A DNA stretch of 64,000 nt from a bacterium UBP14_UBA6098 (GCA_002428525.1 DIWU01000013.1:31469-95468); one strand, 5' to 3'; shown: positions 42,594 through 51,736, numbered from the stretch's first letter. Notes: generated from the sequence alone by a model not told the origin. A program made the numbers and translations.

Positions 42594-44033
42594 TTACTCG
42601 TCGGATGCGGAGGCATTTGCCTTCGCACCGTTTGCGTTTTTCATCTTATCCTTATTTGGATTGTCTGTCACTCCGATTGGGTAATGCCCGTCGAAACAGG
42701 CAGTGCAGAAGCTCGTGTGTGGAAGCCCTTCGATAGAGAGCATTCCCTCGAGAGATATATAGCCCAAGCTGTCCGCGCCCATAAACCTCGCCGATTCCTC
42801 GATCGTTGAATGGCTGGCGAGGAGCTGGTCGGCCGTGGGCGTGTCGATGCCATAATGGCATGGGAATTTGATCGGGGGGCTGGCAATTCGGAGGTGAACC
42901 TCCTTAGCGCCGGCCTCGCGGATCATCGAAACCAAAGCGCGCGAGGTCGTCCCGCGGACAATTGAATCATCGACTACGACAACGCGTTTGTTGTAAAGGA
43001 CGCCCCTCACCGGGTTATATTTGATTCGCGCGCCGAAGTCGCGTATCGCCTGCCTCGGCTGAATGAAGGTTCGGCCGATATAATGATTTCGTATCAGCCC
43101 GAACTCGAAGGGAATCCCGCTCTCGTTCGAGTAGCCGAGCGCCGCCGTGTTCGAGCTGTCCGGCACGCTGATAACGATATCCGCCTCGGCGGGTTGCTCG
43201 ATGGCCAAGACCTGCCCCATTCTGCGGCGAATCTTGTCAACATTGGTGTCGAAGATTCGGCTGTCCGGGCGGGAGAAATAGATGAACTCGAAGATACAGG
43301 GGGAGGGCATTACCGGCTTGAAGGGGTAACGCGACTCGACATTTCCTTTTGAATCCGCGATAATCATCTCGCCCGGCTCGAGCGAACGCCCGGGCTGTAG
43401 ATCCAAAAGGTCGAAGGCGCAGGACTCGCTGGCGAAAACCGTTCCGCCCTCCGGGGTCTTCGTGATTCCGAGCGGGCGAAATCCCGAGGGATCGCGAACA
43501 GCGATGAGCAACTCCGGTGTTAAAAAGAGCAGGCTGAATGCGCCCTTAACCTGTGAGAGCGCGTCGGCGATCGCCTCCGGAGTGGTTTTGCTGGGGCTTT
43601 TCGCGAGAAGATGCAGAATGACCTCGGTGTCCGTCGAGGTCCTAAAGATAGAGCCGTCGCGCTCCATCCTCGCGCGGATCTCGAGGGCGTTGACGAGGTT
43701 GCCGTTGTGGGCGCCGGCGATCGAGCCGCGCTTATAATCGATAGTAAAGGGTTGGGCGTTAGCGAAATTCGTCGATCCGGTTGTCGAGTATCGGACATGG
43801 CCGATAGCCGCGGTTCCAACCATATTCCTGAGAGCTTCCGGCGCGCCGAAAACCTGATTGACGAGGCCGAGGCCTTTGTTTTCAACAAGCTCTTTCCCGT
43901 CAGAAACGACTATCCCCGCGGATTCCTGTCCGCGGTGTTGAAGGGCGTAGAGGCCCATGTATGCTTTAATTGCGGCGTCCCGGACTCCGATTAGGCCGAC
44001 CAGTCCGCACGATTCCTTCAATTCGATGTCCAT
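42594..44033 (-). CDS. purF: Amidophosphoribosyltransferase
   Basis: It catalyses the first committed step of purine synthesis (PRPP plus glutamine to phosphoribosylamine). The 479-residue protein starts MDIELKESCGLVGLIGV. The catalytic Cys9 is preceded by a short propeptide, as in the Bacillus-type enzyme that is cleaved to expose the N-terminal cysteine. The glutaminase domain carries LYALQHRGQESAGI and HNGNLVNALEIR, and the PRPP-binding loop is VVVVDDSIVRGTTSRALV. Cysteines resembling the structural [4Fe-4S] cluster ligands of that class are present (SPCIFEFIYF, FPCHYGIDTP, SFCTACFDGHYP). ATG 44033 lies eight bases after the preceding gene and has AAGG upstream; the longer frame has no basis. 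Confidence 0.97.
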   Translation of the reverse strand: MDIELKESCGLVGLIGVRDAAIKAYMGLYALQHRGQESAGIVVSDGKELVENKGLGLVNQVFGAPEALRNMVGTAAIGHVRYSTTGSTNFANAQPFTIDYKRGSIAGAHNGNLVNALEIRARMERDGSIFRTSTDTEVILHLLAKSPSKTTPEAIADALSQVKGAFSLLFLTPELLIAVRDPSGFRPLGITKTPEGGTVFASESCAFDLLDLQPGRSLEPGEMIIADSKGNVESRYPFKPVMPSPCIFEFIYFSRPDSRIFDTNVDKIRRRMGQVLAIEQPAEADIVISVPDSSNTAALGYSNESGIPFEFGLIRNHYIGRTFIQPRQAIRDFGARIKYNPVRGVLYNKRVVVVDDSIVRGTTSRALVSMIREAGAKEVHLRIASPPIKFPCHYGIDTPTADQLLASHSTIEESARFMGADSLGYISLEGMLSIEGLPHTSFCTACFDGHYPIGVTDNPNKDKMKNANGAKANASASDE

Positions 44034-44041
44034 CGATTGCC

Positions 44042-45403
44042 TTATTTTAAATGTGAAACCACCGAGGAATGAAGCCGACCGCTTCCGAGCTTGAAAACCT
44101 TGTCCGAGAACTCGGGATAGTCTTTGAGGGCGTTTCTGCCGTCGAAAACCAAGCGGGATTTCTTGACGATTCGGTCCCAATCATAGGTCTTATGCTTGGT
44201 CGAAATCAGGACGAGATCGGCCGACTCAAGAAGTTCATCGGTCAGCTCGACCGATTTCAACTCGCCGTTTTTCCAATGAATGCTCGGAACCAACGGATCG
44301 TTATAGACAACCTCGGCGCCCTTCGATTCGAGTATCTCGAGAAGGTCCAAAGAGGGGGATTCGCGAAGATCTGAGATGTCCTGTTTGTAGGCCATTCCGA
44401 GGAGCACAATCTTGCATCCCCTGATGGCCTTGCCATAATTGTTTAAAAGCTCAGCCACCTGCGAGACGACATAGGCCGGCATATTGCTGTTGATCTCGCC
44501 GGCAAGCTCGATAAATCGGGCGTAATAGTTGAGGCTCTTCAATTTCCAAGACAAATAGTGCGGGTCGATCGGAATGCAATGCCCGCCGAGGCCGGGGCCG
44601 GGGTAGAACGGCATGAAGCCGAAGGGCTTGGTCGCCGCGGCGTCGATTATCTCCCAGACATCGACGCCGAGGCGGTCGCACATCAGCGCGAGCTCGTTCA
44701 CGAGGCCGATGTTCACACTTCTGAAGGTGTTTTCGAGGAGCTTCACCATCTCCGCGGCCTTGGTCGAGGAGACAGGTATAGCTTTGTCAATAGTCTTTTC
44801 ATAGAATGCAACCGCGATCCTCGTGCACTCCGGTGTCACTCCGCCGACAACCTTCGGTGTGTTTTTCGTTTGATAAACAGGATTCCCCGGATCGACGCGT
44901 TCCGGCGAGAATGCGAGGAAGAAGTCCTGCCCGACCTTGAGGCCCGTGCTCTCGATCATCGGCAGAATAAGCTCTTCGGTTGTGCCGGGGTAGGTTGTCG
45001 ATTCGAGGACGACAATCGTTCCGGGCTTGATGAACTTCACAATATTCTCGGTTGCATCGAGAATATATGAGACATCGGGATCCTTTGTTTTGTTCAGCGG
45101 TGTCGGAACACAGATGAGTATTATATCGGCATCCTTCATGACCGAGGGATCGGTTGTGTTCTTAAGGAGCTTGCTCTCGATGAGGCGCGCGACTGTCGAA
45201 GCCGGTATATCATCGACATCGGAACCGCCTGAATTGAGGATGCTCACCTTTTTTTGAGAAACATCGAAACCATCGACCACAAAGCCGACTTTACAGGCCT
45301 CCACCGCGAGGGGAAGGCCGACATAACCCATTCCGATAACACATACGCGAGCCGAGCTGTCCTCGATTTTTTTCGATAAAACTTCTGCGGTTGTCTTGAG
45401 CAT
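44042..45403 (-). CDS. Nucleotide-sugar (UDP-N-acetylhexosamine type) dehydrogenase
   Basis: This NAD-dependent enzyme oxidises C6 of a UDP-sugar to a uronic acid for surface polysaccharide synthesis. The 453-residue protein has the Rossmann motif VCVIGMGYVGLPLAVE, the middle-domain TYPGTTEE and SPERVDPGNP, and the catalytic Cys block GPGLGGHCIPIDPHYLSWK. A C-terminal UDP-binding domain follows (GMAYKQDISDLRESPSLDLLE). The PGPGLGGHCIPIDP form is typical of UDP-GlcNAc/UDP-ManNAc dehydrogenases (WbpA/WecC group) rather than Ugd. Start 45403 is chosen because AGGGAG precedes it. It lies between metG and purF in a single operon without other sugar genes. Confidence 0.92.
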   Translation of the reverse strand: MLKTTAEVLSKKIEDSSARVCVIGMGYVGLPLAVEACKVGFVVDGFDVSQKKVSILNSGGSDVDDIPASTVARLIESKLLKNTTDPSVMKDADIILICVPTPLNKTKDPDVSYILDATENIVKFIKPGTIVVLESTTYPGTTEELILPMIESTGLKVGQDFFLAFSPERVDPGNPVYQTKNTPKVVGGVTPECTRIAVAFYEKTIDKAIPVSSTKAAEMVKLLENTFRSVNIGLVNELALMCDRLGVDVWEIIDAAATKPFGFMPFYPGPGLGGHCIPIDPHYLSWKLKSLNYYARFIELAGEINSNMPAYVVSQVAELLNNYGKAIRGCKIVLLGMAYKQDISDLRESPSLDLLEILESKGAEVVYNDPLVPSIHWKNGELKSVELTDELLESADLVLISTKHKTYDWDRIVKKSRLVFDGRNALKDYPEFSDKVFKLGSGRLHSSVVSHLK

Positions 45404-45434
45404 CGAATTCTCCCTTACACATGACTCCAAAGGT

Positions 45435-47348
45435 TTATCTTATTGATGTTCCCGGCGGAAGTTCACCGTCGATAGTCAAGACTCGGACGCAATCGCCGGT
45501 TCCGGCCGCGAGAAGCATTCCCTGAGACTCGTAACCGCGGATCTTCGCGGGGGCGAGATTAATAACTATAACAATTGTCCTGCCAATAAGCTCCTCGGGT
45601 TTATACCAAGGCGCGATTCCCGCAACTATCTGTCGAATCTCGGTTCCGAGATCGACCTTCAAAAGGAGTAGCTTGTCGGCGTTCGGTGCGTTGGAGCAAT
45701 CGAGAACCCTCCCGAGGGCGAGCTTGATCTTCGCGAAATGGCCGATATCGATCAGGCCCTCGGTTGTTTCCGTTTCTGGAAGCGCCGGCTCTTTGCCTTC
45801 GATCTTCTCCATCATGGCCTTTTCGTCGATTCTCGGGAACAGCGGTTGGCCGACGACTATCTTCCGGTTCGAGGGCAGGATGCCCCACTCGAAGGCATTA
45901 TCGAGCTCGATGGCCTTTTTCTCGATACCGAGCCGGCGGCGGATCTCGTCGCAGGAGTCCGGCATAACCGGCCAGAAAAGGATCGACGTGACGCGAAGAG
46001 CTTCCGCGGCATTATAAAGCACGGTAGCCAAGCGCTCATATTCGCCCTGTTTGGCGAGGCTCCATGGTGCGGTGCGTTCGAGATAGCGGTTAGTTTCGCA
46101 AACGAGGTTGTTCACAGCCTCGAGTCCGCGCGAGAGTCGGAACTCCCAGATATCCTCGCGAATCGATTCTGCGGCCTTCAGCGCTACTTCTTTCAAGGCG
46201 GTTTCCTCGGAGGTCGCCGCGCGCGGAACTGGGATAACCCCCTCGAAGTTCTGTTGAATCAACCCCAAAACCCTGCTCGCGAGATTGCCGAGGTCGTTGG
46301 CGAGATCGGTATTTATCCTACGGAACATTGATTCGTAGGAAAACTGCGAATCGTTGCTGATCACACTGTCGCGAATCAGGAAGTATCGAAGAGCATCGCA
46401 ACCGAGCAGATCGATGAGCTTAGATATCGGAACCGCATTGCCCATAGATTTGCCCATCTTGACCTCTTCGACCATCCACCAGCCGTGGCTGAAAACTGTT
46501 TTCGGCGGCTCGATCCCGAGGGCGTGAAGCATTGTCGGCCAATAGACAGCGTGCGTAGTGACGATATCCTTAGCCATGAGGTGGACATCGGCCGGCCAAT
46601 GATACTCGAATTTGCCCATCTGCTCCGGCCAACCGATAGCGGTGATATAATTAAGCAGGGCGTCGAACCAGACATAACAAACGAAATCTTTATCGAAGGG
46701 AAGTTCGATCCCCCATGAAAGCCTGTCCTTAGGGCGCGAGATACAAAGGTCGTTCAGGGGCTGGCGCAGAAAACCGAGTATCTCGTTTCGGCGCGATTCC
46801 GGCTGAATGAATTCGGGGTTTGCCTTGATATGCTCGATGAGCCATTCTTGATGTTTGCTCATCCTGAAGAAATAATTCTTCTCGGTAAGTTCCTTGACCG
46901 GCCGTTTGCAGTCCGGGCATAGCCCGCCGACCAGATCCTTTTCAGTCCAAAAGCGTTCGCATGGCGTGCAATACCAGCCCGAGTATTCGGATTGGTATAT
47001 CTCGCCGGCTTCCCACAGAATCTGTAGCGCTTTTTTAACCGCTGATATATGCTCTTTGTCCGTTGTGCGGATGAAGTAATCATATTGGATTTGAAGCATT
47101 TGCCAAAAATTCTTAAAATTCTTGACATAAATATCGCAATGCTGTTTCGGGGTCAAACCGCGGGCGGAGGCCGCCTCGGCCACTTTTTGGCCATGCTCGT
47201 CCGTGCCGGTCAGAAGGAAAACACTTTCCCCTGCGATGCGCCTGTATCTTGCTATAGTATCGGCGAGCACCGTCGTATAGGCGTGTCCGAGGTGTGGGTT
47301 GTCATTAACATAATACAAGGGAGTTGTGATATAAAAGGGTTTTTCCAT
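45435..47348 (-). CDS. metG: Methionyl-tRNA synthetase
   Basis: It charges tRNA-Met with methionine. The 637-residue protein starts MEKPFYITTPLYYVNDNPHLGHAYTT, holding the HIGH-equivalent HLGH. It carries a zinc knuckle of the CxxC form (CTPCERF...CPDCKRP). The KMSKS loop reads KMGKSMGNAV. The anticodon-binding domain follows, and the last ~100 residues are a Trbp111/EMAP-like tRNA-binding domain (KLALGRVLDCSNAPNADKLLLLKVDLG, INLAPAKIRGYESQGM). Start 47348 follows AGAGGA; the longer frame begins inside the promoter's -35 box. It is the first gene of a long minus-strand operon. All catalytic elements are intact; the Gly in KMGKS is a minor variation. Confidence 0.98.
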   Translation of the reverse strand: MEKPFYITTPLYYVNDNPHLGHAYTTVLADTIARYRRIAGESVFLLTGTDEHGQKVAEAASARGLTPKQHCDIYVKNFKNFWQMLQIQYDYFIRTTDKEHISAVKKALQILWEAGEIYQSEYSGWYCTPCERFWTEKDLVGGLCPDCKRPVKELTEKNYFFRMSKHQEWLIEHIKANPEFIQPESRRNEILGFLRQPLNDLCISRPKDRLSWGIELPFDKDFVCYVWFDALLNYITAIGWPEQMGKFEYHWPADVHLMAKDIVTTHAVYWPTMLHALGIEPPKTVFSHGWWMVEEVKMGKSMGNAVPISKLIDLLGCDALRYFLIRDSVISNDSQFSYESMFRRINTDLANDLGNLASRVLGLIQQNFEGVIPVPRAATSEETALKEVALKAAESIREDIWEFRLSRGLEAVNNLVCETNRYLERTAPWSLAKQGEYERLATVLYNAAEALRVTSILFWPVMPDSCDEIRRRLGIEKKAIELDNAFEWGILPSNRKIVVGQPLFPRIDEKAMMEKIEGKEPALPETETTEGLIDIGHFAKIKLALGRVLDCSNAPNADKLLLLKVDLGTEIRQIVAGIAPWYKPEELIGRTIVIVINLAPAKIRGYESQGMLLAAGTGDCVRVLTIDGELPPGTSIR

Positions 47349-47385
47349 AAAATCCTCTCTTTGGGTCTGTAAGTAAGAATTCAAT

Positions 47386-47414
47386 ATTATAAATCTCGTG
47401 AACCAAGTTGTCAA
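47386..47414 (-). promoter_or_regulatory. Consensus promoter of the metG-ugd-purF-ppdK operon
   Basis: On the minus strand there is TTGACA (47409-47414), exactly 17 bases, and TATAAT (47386-47391). Both hexamers and the spacer are ideal. Transcription would start about 30 bases before the metG ATG. It is divergent from the promoter at 47522. Confidence 0.92.
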
Positions 47415-47521
47415 TAGCGTTCGTTATCTTTACAGAAAGTTTATACATTTGATATTAAAAGCCGGCGGATTAGAATATGCACTGGAATCGGGTTGAGACA
47501 ATGGGGGGAAAATATATTCGG

Positions 47522-47550
47522 TTGCCATACCGAATATAAGTAGTTATAAT
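47522..47550 (+). promoter_or_regulatory. Promoter of the membrane glycosyltransferase gene
   Basis: TTGCCA at 47522-47527, a 17-base spacer and TATAAT at 47545-47550. The predicted RNA start is only a few bases before the first in-frame TTG (47564), so the leader would be very short or translation begins further in. Confidence 0.75.
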
Positions 47551-47563
47551 TGCCTCTGGAATA

Positions 47564-48811
47564 TTGCCAAAAGATGTTTTCAAATTGAACGACAAAAGCA
47601 CCGAAGTAGCTGATTCTATGGTTTCCTCCAAGCCTAATTCTGTTTTCCCAAAGCTTCTCCTCGCGATGGCGACCGCGTTCGTTGTTCGAATCCTACCGCT
47701 TTTCATGCTCGATCCTGCGAAGTTTAGTTTCGGCGATCAGAGGGTATATCTCGAGGTTGCCGTGAAACTTTTCAAAAGCGGTTTCCTATATGAGGGCAAT
47801 CCCACCGCGATGTTCCCGCCGGTGTATCCAATCTTCATCGCGCTGGTTTCAGTTCTTTCGCGCGATCCGATGGCTGTCCGATTGGCGCAAATCATCATCG
47901 CCTCATTACTTGTCTTCCCGATCTACAAGCTCTCGCTGAGGTTCTCCTCCCGAAAAGGGGCGATGCTCGCAGTGTTCTTCTACGCGCTCTATATCCCGGC
48001 GGCATCGATGCCGGTTTTCATCTATCCGCAGATGCTTGCGTCGGTCTGGGCGATAGGCTTTTTAGCCTTCAACTTGAGTCTATCGGGGCGGCCTTTCCGG
48101 TGGTTTCGCGACCTCCTCTATGGCGCATATATCGCTATCGGCGGGCTTTTGGTCACGATGATGTTGCCCTTGGCGTTTTTGCCCACAATTTTTCTTTTGA
48201 AAAAAGATCTTCGTCGATGGTTTCTCGTCGCGGCGGGATTCTTAGTAATTCTATCACCATGGGCTGTAAGGAATTACGCTGTTTTCAACAAGCCGGTTTT
48301 ATTCTCGAGCACCGGAGGAAAAAACCTTTGGGCCGGCAACTGCCAATGGGCGACGTCGAATTCGGGATCGAACCCAATCTACCGAACCGAAGAGGGGGTG
48401 GAGATTCTATCGAAAGGGGAGATAGATGGGGAGGCGGAGTTTAAAGCCCGAGCGTTGGATTGGATTTTCAATAATCCCCTGAACTGCTTCACCTTATATA
48501 TCAAAAAATTTATCAATTTCTGGAGACTTTACTCCGCTCCAGTGAGTTTCGGCGAGGTGAAAATCGGAAAAGAGGAGATCGTATTTGCGTTCTCGTGGCT
48601 CGCGCTTTTATCGGTTTGGCTTGCAAGTAGTTTCAAAAATCGCAGAGACTCCACCCATCTTGTTTTTACACTGTCGATAATTCTCTTCGCATTGAGCTAT
48701 TCTGTTTTCTTCACACGCGTCAGGTTCCGAATGCCGATCGAGCCGTTGATGATAATTTTGGCCTCCGGGCTTTTCAAGAGTAAAAAGAAAGCCTGCGATC
48801 AGAGAAATTGA
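47564..48811 (+). CDS. Polytopic membrane glycosyltransferase (GT-C/ArnT-like)
   Basis: The product (up to 415 residues) has about nine to ten hydrophobic segments. An early periplasmic loop with acidic residues (FGDQRVYLEVAVKLFKSG) and GNPTAMFPPVYPIFIAL resembles the GT39/ArnT-PMT group, in which an Asp in the first loop is catalytic. Residues ~255-300 (NLWAGNCQWATSNSGS, HPL-like NPLNCFTLYIKKFINFW) match the middle loop seen in such enzymes. It would move a sugar from a polyprenyl carrier on the periplasmic side. The start is uncertain: TTG 47564 has no ribosome site, and ATG 47618 is an alternative. It stands alone, transcribed away from metG. Substrate unknown. Confidence 0.75.
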   Translation: MPKDVFKLNDKSTEVADSMVSSKPNSVFPKLLLAMATAFVVRILPLFMLDPAKFSFGDQRVYLEVAVKLFKSGFLYEGNPTAMFPPVYPIFIALVSVLSRDPMAVRLAQIIIASLLVFPIYKLSLRFSSRKGAMLAVFFYALYIPAASMPVFIYPQMLASVWAIGFLAFNLSLSGRPFRWFRDLLYGAYIAIGGLLVTMMLPLAFLPTIFLLKKDLRRWFLVAAGFLVILSPWAVRNYAVFNKPVLFSSTGGKNLWAGNCQWATSNSGSNPIYRTEEGVEILSKGEIDGEAEFKARALDWIFNNPLNCFTLYIKKFINFWRLYSAPVSFGEVKIGKEEIVFAFSWLALLSVWLASSFKNRRDSTHLVFTLSIILFALSYSVFFTRVRFRMPIEPLMIILASGLFKSKKKACDQRN

Positions 48812-48924
48812 AACATGAGAAATGATTCTCCAATTTGAATCCCCGCCATTCATTCAAGTAAGGCCGGAAAAATCCCGTTCATCGAATCTCGATACTCCAA
48901 GTGTTTTCAGGCAAAAAAAATACC

Positions 48925-48953
48925 TTGACCAATCGAACCTGTGTAATTATAAT
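48925..48953 (+). promoter_or_regulatory. Promoter of DUF177-rpmF-plsX-fabH-fabD; apparently leaderless
   Basis: TTGACC at 48925-48930, a 17-base spacer and TATAAT at 48948-48953. The usual 6-7 bases after the -10 place the first transcribed base on or next to the A of the ATG at 48960. No ribosome-binding site lies between, which suggests a leaderless message. Confidence 0.8.
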
Positions 48954-48959
48954 TACCAA

Positions 48960-49460
48960 ATGTTTGTTTTACGGTTCCCATTGTTTGACATTTTGCAGGG
49001 CGAAACAAGACACCGACTTATAATTGCGCCCTCGGATATCGATCTCGAATACGGCGGTGTCGAGTTTTTCGAGGATATTACTGTCGATTTGCTCTTTTCA
49101 AGGTTTGCCGGAACTATCTCGATTAAAGCCAATATATCGACCCCGTTGCGAATGACCTGTGCAAGGTGCCTGAACGCCTTCGAGTTAACCCTCGAGTCGG
49201 CAGTCGAATTGCAGGTCAAAACCGAAAGGCGCGGAGCCGGTTTAGCGGACTTTTTAGACGAAGATTTTGCTTTTTTAAATGACACTAATGGAGTTATCGA
49301 TATTCGAGAGAGGATTCGCGAGGAGATCATCCTCGATATTCCAAGGATACCGCTTTGTCGTCAGGACTGCCGGGGTATTGATTACACTCAAAGCGTCGGC
49401 AAAGCTATTTCGGATCCTCGATGGGAAACCCTAACCAAGATTAACAAAGAAATCGATTAA
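48960..49460 (+). CDS. DUF177 (YceD-like) protein
   Basis: This is a 166-residue protein of the YceD/DUF177 family. Members are encoded just upstream of rpmF in many bacteria and are linked to 23S rRNA maturation. The start at 48960 (MFVLRFPLFDILQGE) begins at the first conserved strand. The central ITVDLLFSRFAGTISIKANI and the TCARCLNAFELTLE block with its CxxC pair are visible. A second cysteine pair (CRQDCRG) near the C-terminus replaces the usual CPxxCxG. A longer frame from 48822 crosses the promoter and is rejected. The neighbour rpmF, 14 bases downstream, confirms the call. Confidence 0.88.
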   Translation: MFVLRFPLFDILQGETRHRLIIAPSDIDLEYGGVEFFEDITVDLLFSRFAGTISIKANISTPLRMTCARCLNAFELTLESAVELQVKTERRGAGLADFLDEDFAFLNDTNGVIDIRERIREEIILDIPRIPLCRQDCRGIDYTQSVGKAISDPRWETLTKINKEID

Positions 49461-49474
49461 TTGAAAGGATAATT

Positions 49475-49657
49475 ATGGCATTACCTAAGCACAGAATAGG
49501 TAAAACACGTAAGGCTAAGAGGAGAACTCATCAAAAAGCCACTATGCCCAATGTCGTCGAATGCCCGCAGTGCAAAGGCCCCATGCTTTCGCATCAGGCG
49601 TGCAAGGGGTGTGGCTATTATTCCGGGCGAACCGCAATTGCAATTAAAACAGCCTAA
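49475..49657 (+). CDS. rpmF: 50S ribosomal protein bL32
   Basis: The 60-residue protein has the typical basic start MALPKHRIGKTRKAKRRTHQK and a four-cysteine zinc ribbon (CPQC...CKGC), so this is the zinc-containing form. GAAAGGA precedes the ATG. It lies between DUF177 and plsX, the standard bacterial order. Confidence 0.98.
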   Translation: MALPKHRIGKTRKAKRRTHQKATMPNVVECPQCKGPMLSHQACKGCGYYSGRTAIAIKTA

Positions 49658-49665
49658 TTAGGACG

Positions 49666-50808
49666 ATGAGCGCTATGGGGCGCTGGTCCTACTATACAAA
49701 GAAACTCGCTAACCGCTGGGCAAGCGAGACCTCCGCCGGCGACAGACCGATAGCTATCGCTCTCGACGCAATGGGCGGCGATTTCGGCCCCGAGGTGACT
49801 CTCGAGGGTGCGCTTCTCGCGGCCGCGGAACAGAAGAATCTAAAGATTCTGCTGGTGGGCAGAAAAACCGACCTCGATGCTCAGCTCGGCAAGAAATTTC
49901 TCCCTCCAGAGATCGAGATAATCAATTCCGAGGACGCTTTCGGAATGGACGAAAACCCTACTGCCGCGCTTCGCAGACCTAACTGCAGTATCATGATGGG
50001 CGTCGATTTAGTAGCCTCGGGCATTGTCGACGGTTTTGTCAGCATGGGAAACACCGGTGCGGTTGTTGCCTCCGCCCTCGTGAAGATCGGACGCATTCCG
50101 GGGATCGAAAGACCCGCGCTGATGACCCTTTTCCCCACCTTGGCCGGAAGGCCCACTCTGATACTCGACGTCGGCGCAAACATCGACTGTAAACCTATAC
50201 ACCTCTTGCGTTTCGGCGAAATGGCCTCTCTGTATGCCGAGAAGGTTCTCGAGCGGGAAAATCCAAAAGTCGCGCTACTATCGAACGGAGAAGAGGATTC
50301 GAAAGGTAATGCGTTAACTAAAGCGGCTAATAAACTCCTTGCTTCGAGCGGCCTGAACTTCATCGGAAATGTCGAAGGCGGAGCGCTTTTTGCCGGTGAG
50401 ACAGATGTCGTTGTTGCCGACGGTTTCATCGGTAACATTCTTCTTAAATTCGGCGAAAGCAGTGTCGGCTTTTTTAAAAAAATCGCCAAAAAGGGCAGAA
50501 GATATAATCTCTTCTCACTCGCAAGAGGCCTCTTGATCAAAGGCCATTTCAAGAAGATCATGAAGGAGTTCGATTACGCCGAGTACGGCGGCGCGCCGCT
50601 ACTCGGGATCAAGGGGAATGTCGTGATCGGCCACGGTAAATCGACCTCGGCGGCGGTTTCCAACGCGATCACTTTGGCCTCCGTTATGGCCTATGCCGAT
50701 ATCGCTAAGGTAATCAGCGAAAGCATTTCAGGAAAAGAGAGGGAACTTGAGAACAAAGATTCTTGGGACAGGCTCGAATCTGCCCCGCAAAATATTGACG
50801 AATGCTGA
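49666..50808 (+). CDS. plsX: Phosphate acyltransferase PlsX
   Basis: It makes acyl phosphate from acyl-ACP for PlsY in phospholipid synthesis. The 380-residue product includes IAIALDAMGGDFGPEVTLEGA, which is normally at the very N-terminus; here it follows about 28 extra residues. It also has MGNTGAVVASAL, LDVGANIDCKP, GNVEGGALFAGETDVVVADGFIGNILLK and EYGGAPLLGIKGNVVIGHGKS. Its C-terminus overlaps fabH by 62 bases in another frame, giving a tail (KDSWDRLESAPQNIDEC) not seen in typical PlsX proteins. No better start is visible. It lies in the usual rpmF-plsX-fabH-fabD order. Confidence 0.95.
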   Translation: MSAMGRWSYYTKKLANRWASETSAGDRPIAIALDAMGGDFGPEVTLEGALLAAAEQKNLKILLVGRKTDLDAQLGKKFLPPEIEIINSEDAFGMDENPTAALRRPNCSIMMGVDLVASGIVDGFVSMGNTGAVVASALVKIGRIPGIERPALMTLFPTLAGRPTLILDVGANIDCKPIHLLRFGEMASLYAEKVLERENPKVALLSNGEEDSKGNALTKAANKLLASSGLNFIGNVEGGALFAGETDVVVADGFIGNILLKFGESSVGFFKKIAKKGRRYNLFSLARGLLIKGHFKKIMKEFDYAEYGGAPLLGIKGNVVIGHGKSTSAAVSNAITLASVMAYADIAKVISESISGKERELENKDSWDRLESAPQNIDEC

Positions 50809-51727
50809 TTTAGAGAAGATAGTTGACACAGACAGCGAATGGATTGTCACTCGATCGGGGATTCACGAACGCAGAATCGCCGATGAACAAGACACGGCAT
50901 CTTCATTGGCCTTGCCGGCCGTGCAAACAGCCTTGACCCGCGCCGGCCTGACACCTTCCGACCTCGATGCGATCGTTGTCGGAACAATCACACCAGATAT
51001 GGTTTTTCCGAGCACGGCCTGCATCCTTCAAAACAAGCTCGGATGCCGACAGATCCCCGCATTCGATGTGTCCGCCGGTTGCACAGGTTTTCTTTATAGC
51101 CTGATTATTTCCGACGCGCTTATTAAAGCCGGAGGCTATCGTAATATTCTTGCCGTAGGTGTCGAATTATTGACAAAAATCACTAATTGGCAAGATAGGG
51201 GCACCTGCGTTCTTTTCGGAGACGGCGCCGGTGCGGCCGTTATCGGGCTTTCCGAGGATCCGAATTCGGGGGTTTTAGGCAGTTTTTGGTCGGCCGATGG
51301 TTCCTTCGGGAACCTGCTCGAGATGCCCGCCGGCGGTAGCAAAATGCCCGCCAGCGCAGAAACGGTGGCAAAAAACCTCCATACAGTCAAGATGCTCGGC
51401 AACGAGACCTTCAAAGCCGCAGTCCGCGCGATGGAGGAGGCAAGCCTCGAGGGGATCAAGGCCGCCGGCCTCAAAGTCGAGGATATCGATTGGTTGATTC
51501 CGCATCAGGCGAATATCAGAATTATCGAGTTCACCGCAAAGCGCCTGAATATACCGATGGAAAGGGTAATTGTTACGCTCGACAAATACGGTAACACTAG
51601 CTCGTCGAGCGTGCCGATCGCTATGGATGAGGCCTTCACGTCGGGCAAGATACAGAAGGGCGATAATGTCCTATTAGTGGCATTTGGCGCGGGTTTCACA
51701 TGGGGAAGCCTAGTCTTTAAAGCTTAG
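50747..51727 (+). CDS. fabH: 3-oxoacyl-ACP synthase III (KASIII)
   Basis: It starts fatty-acid synthesis by condensing acetyl-CoA with malonyl-ACP. The 326-residue protein has the complete triad: Cys112 in FDVSAGCTGF, His in WLIPHQANIR and Asn in KYGNTSSSSVP. The N-terminal RTKILGTGSNLPRKILTN and TRSGIHERRIA are family blocks. Translation starts at TTG 50747 behind AGAGGG, inside plsX; the 62-base overlap implies translational coupling. It is followed after 9 bases by fabD. Confidence 0.96.
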   Translation: MRTKILGTGSNLPRKILTNADLEKIVDTDSEWIVTRSGIHERRIADEQDTASSLALPAVQTALTRAGLTPSDLDAIVVGTITPDMVFPSTACILQNKLGCRQIPAFDVSAGCTGFLYSLIISDALIKAGGYRNILAVGVELLTKITNWQDRGTCVLFGDGAGAAVIGLSEDPNSGVLGSFWSADGSFGNLLEMPAGGSKMPASAETVAKNLHTVKMLGNETFKAAVRAMEEASLEGIKAAGLKVEDIDWLIPHQANIRIIEFTAKRLNIPMERVIVTLDKYGNTSSSSVPIAMDEAFTSGKIQKGDNVLLVAFGAGFTWGSLVFKA

Positions 51728-51736
51728 GATGGGATT

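Noticed and set aside
44034..44180. A 49-residue N-terminal extension of purF
   Set aside because: It lies inside the preceding dehydrogenase gene and would bury the N-terminal catalytic cysteine.
47349..47414. A longer metG start at 47414
   Set aside because: The upstream codons lie in the promoter (-35 and -10 boxes), so translation must begin at 47348.
48822..48959. A 46-residue N-terminal extension of the DUF177 protein
   Set aside because: It spans the TTGACC/TATAAT promoter, and the family begins at MFVLRFPLF.
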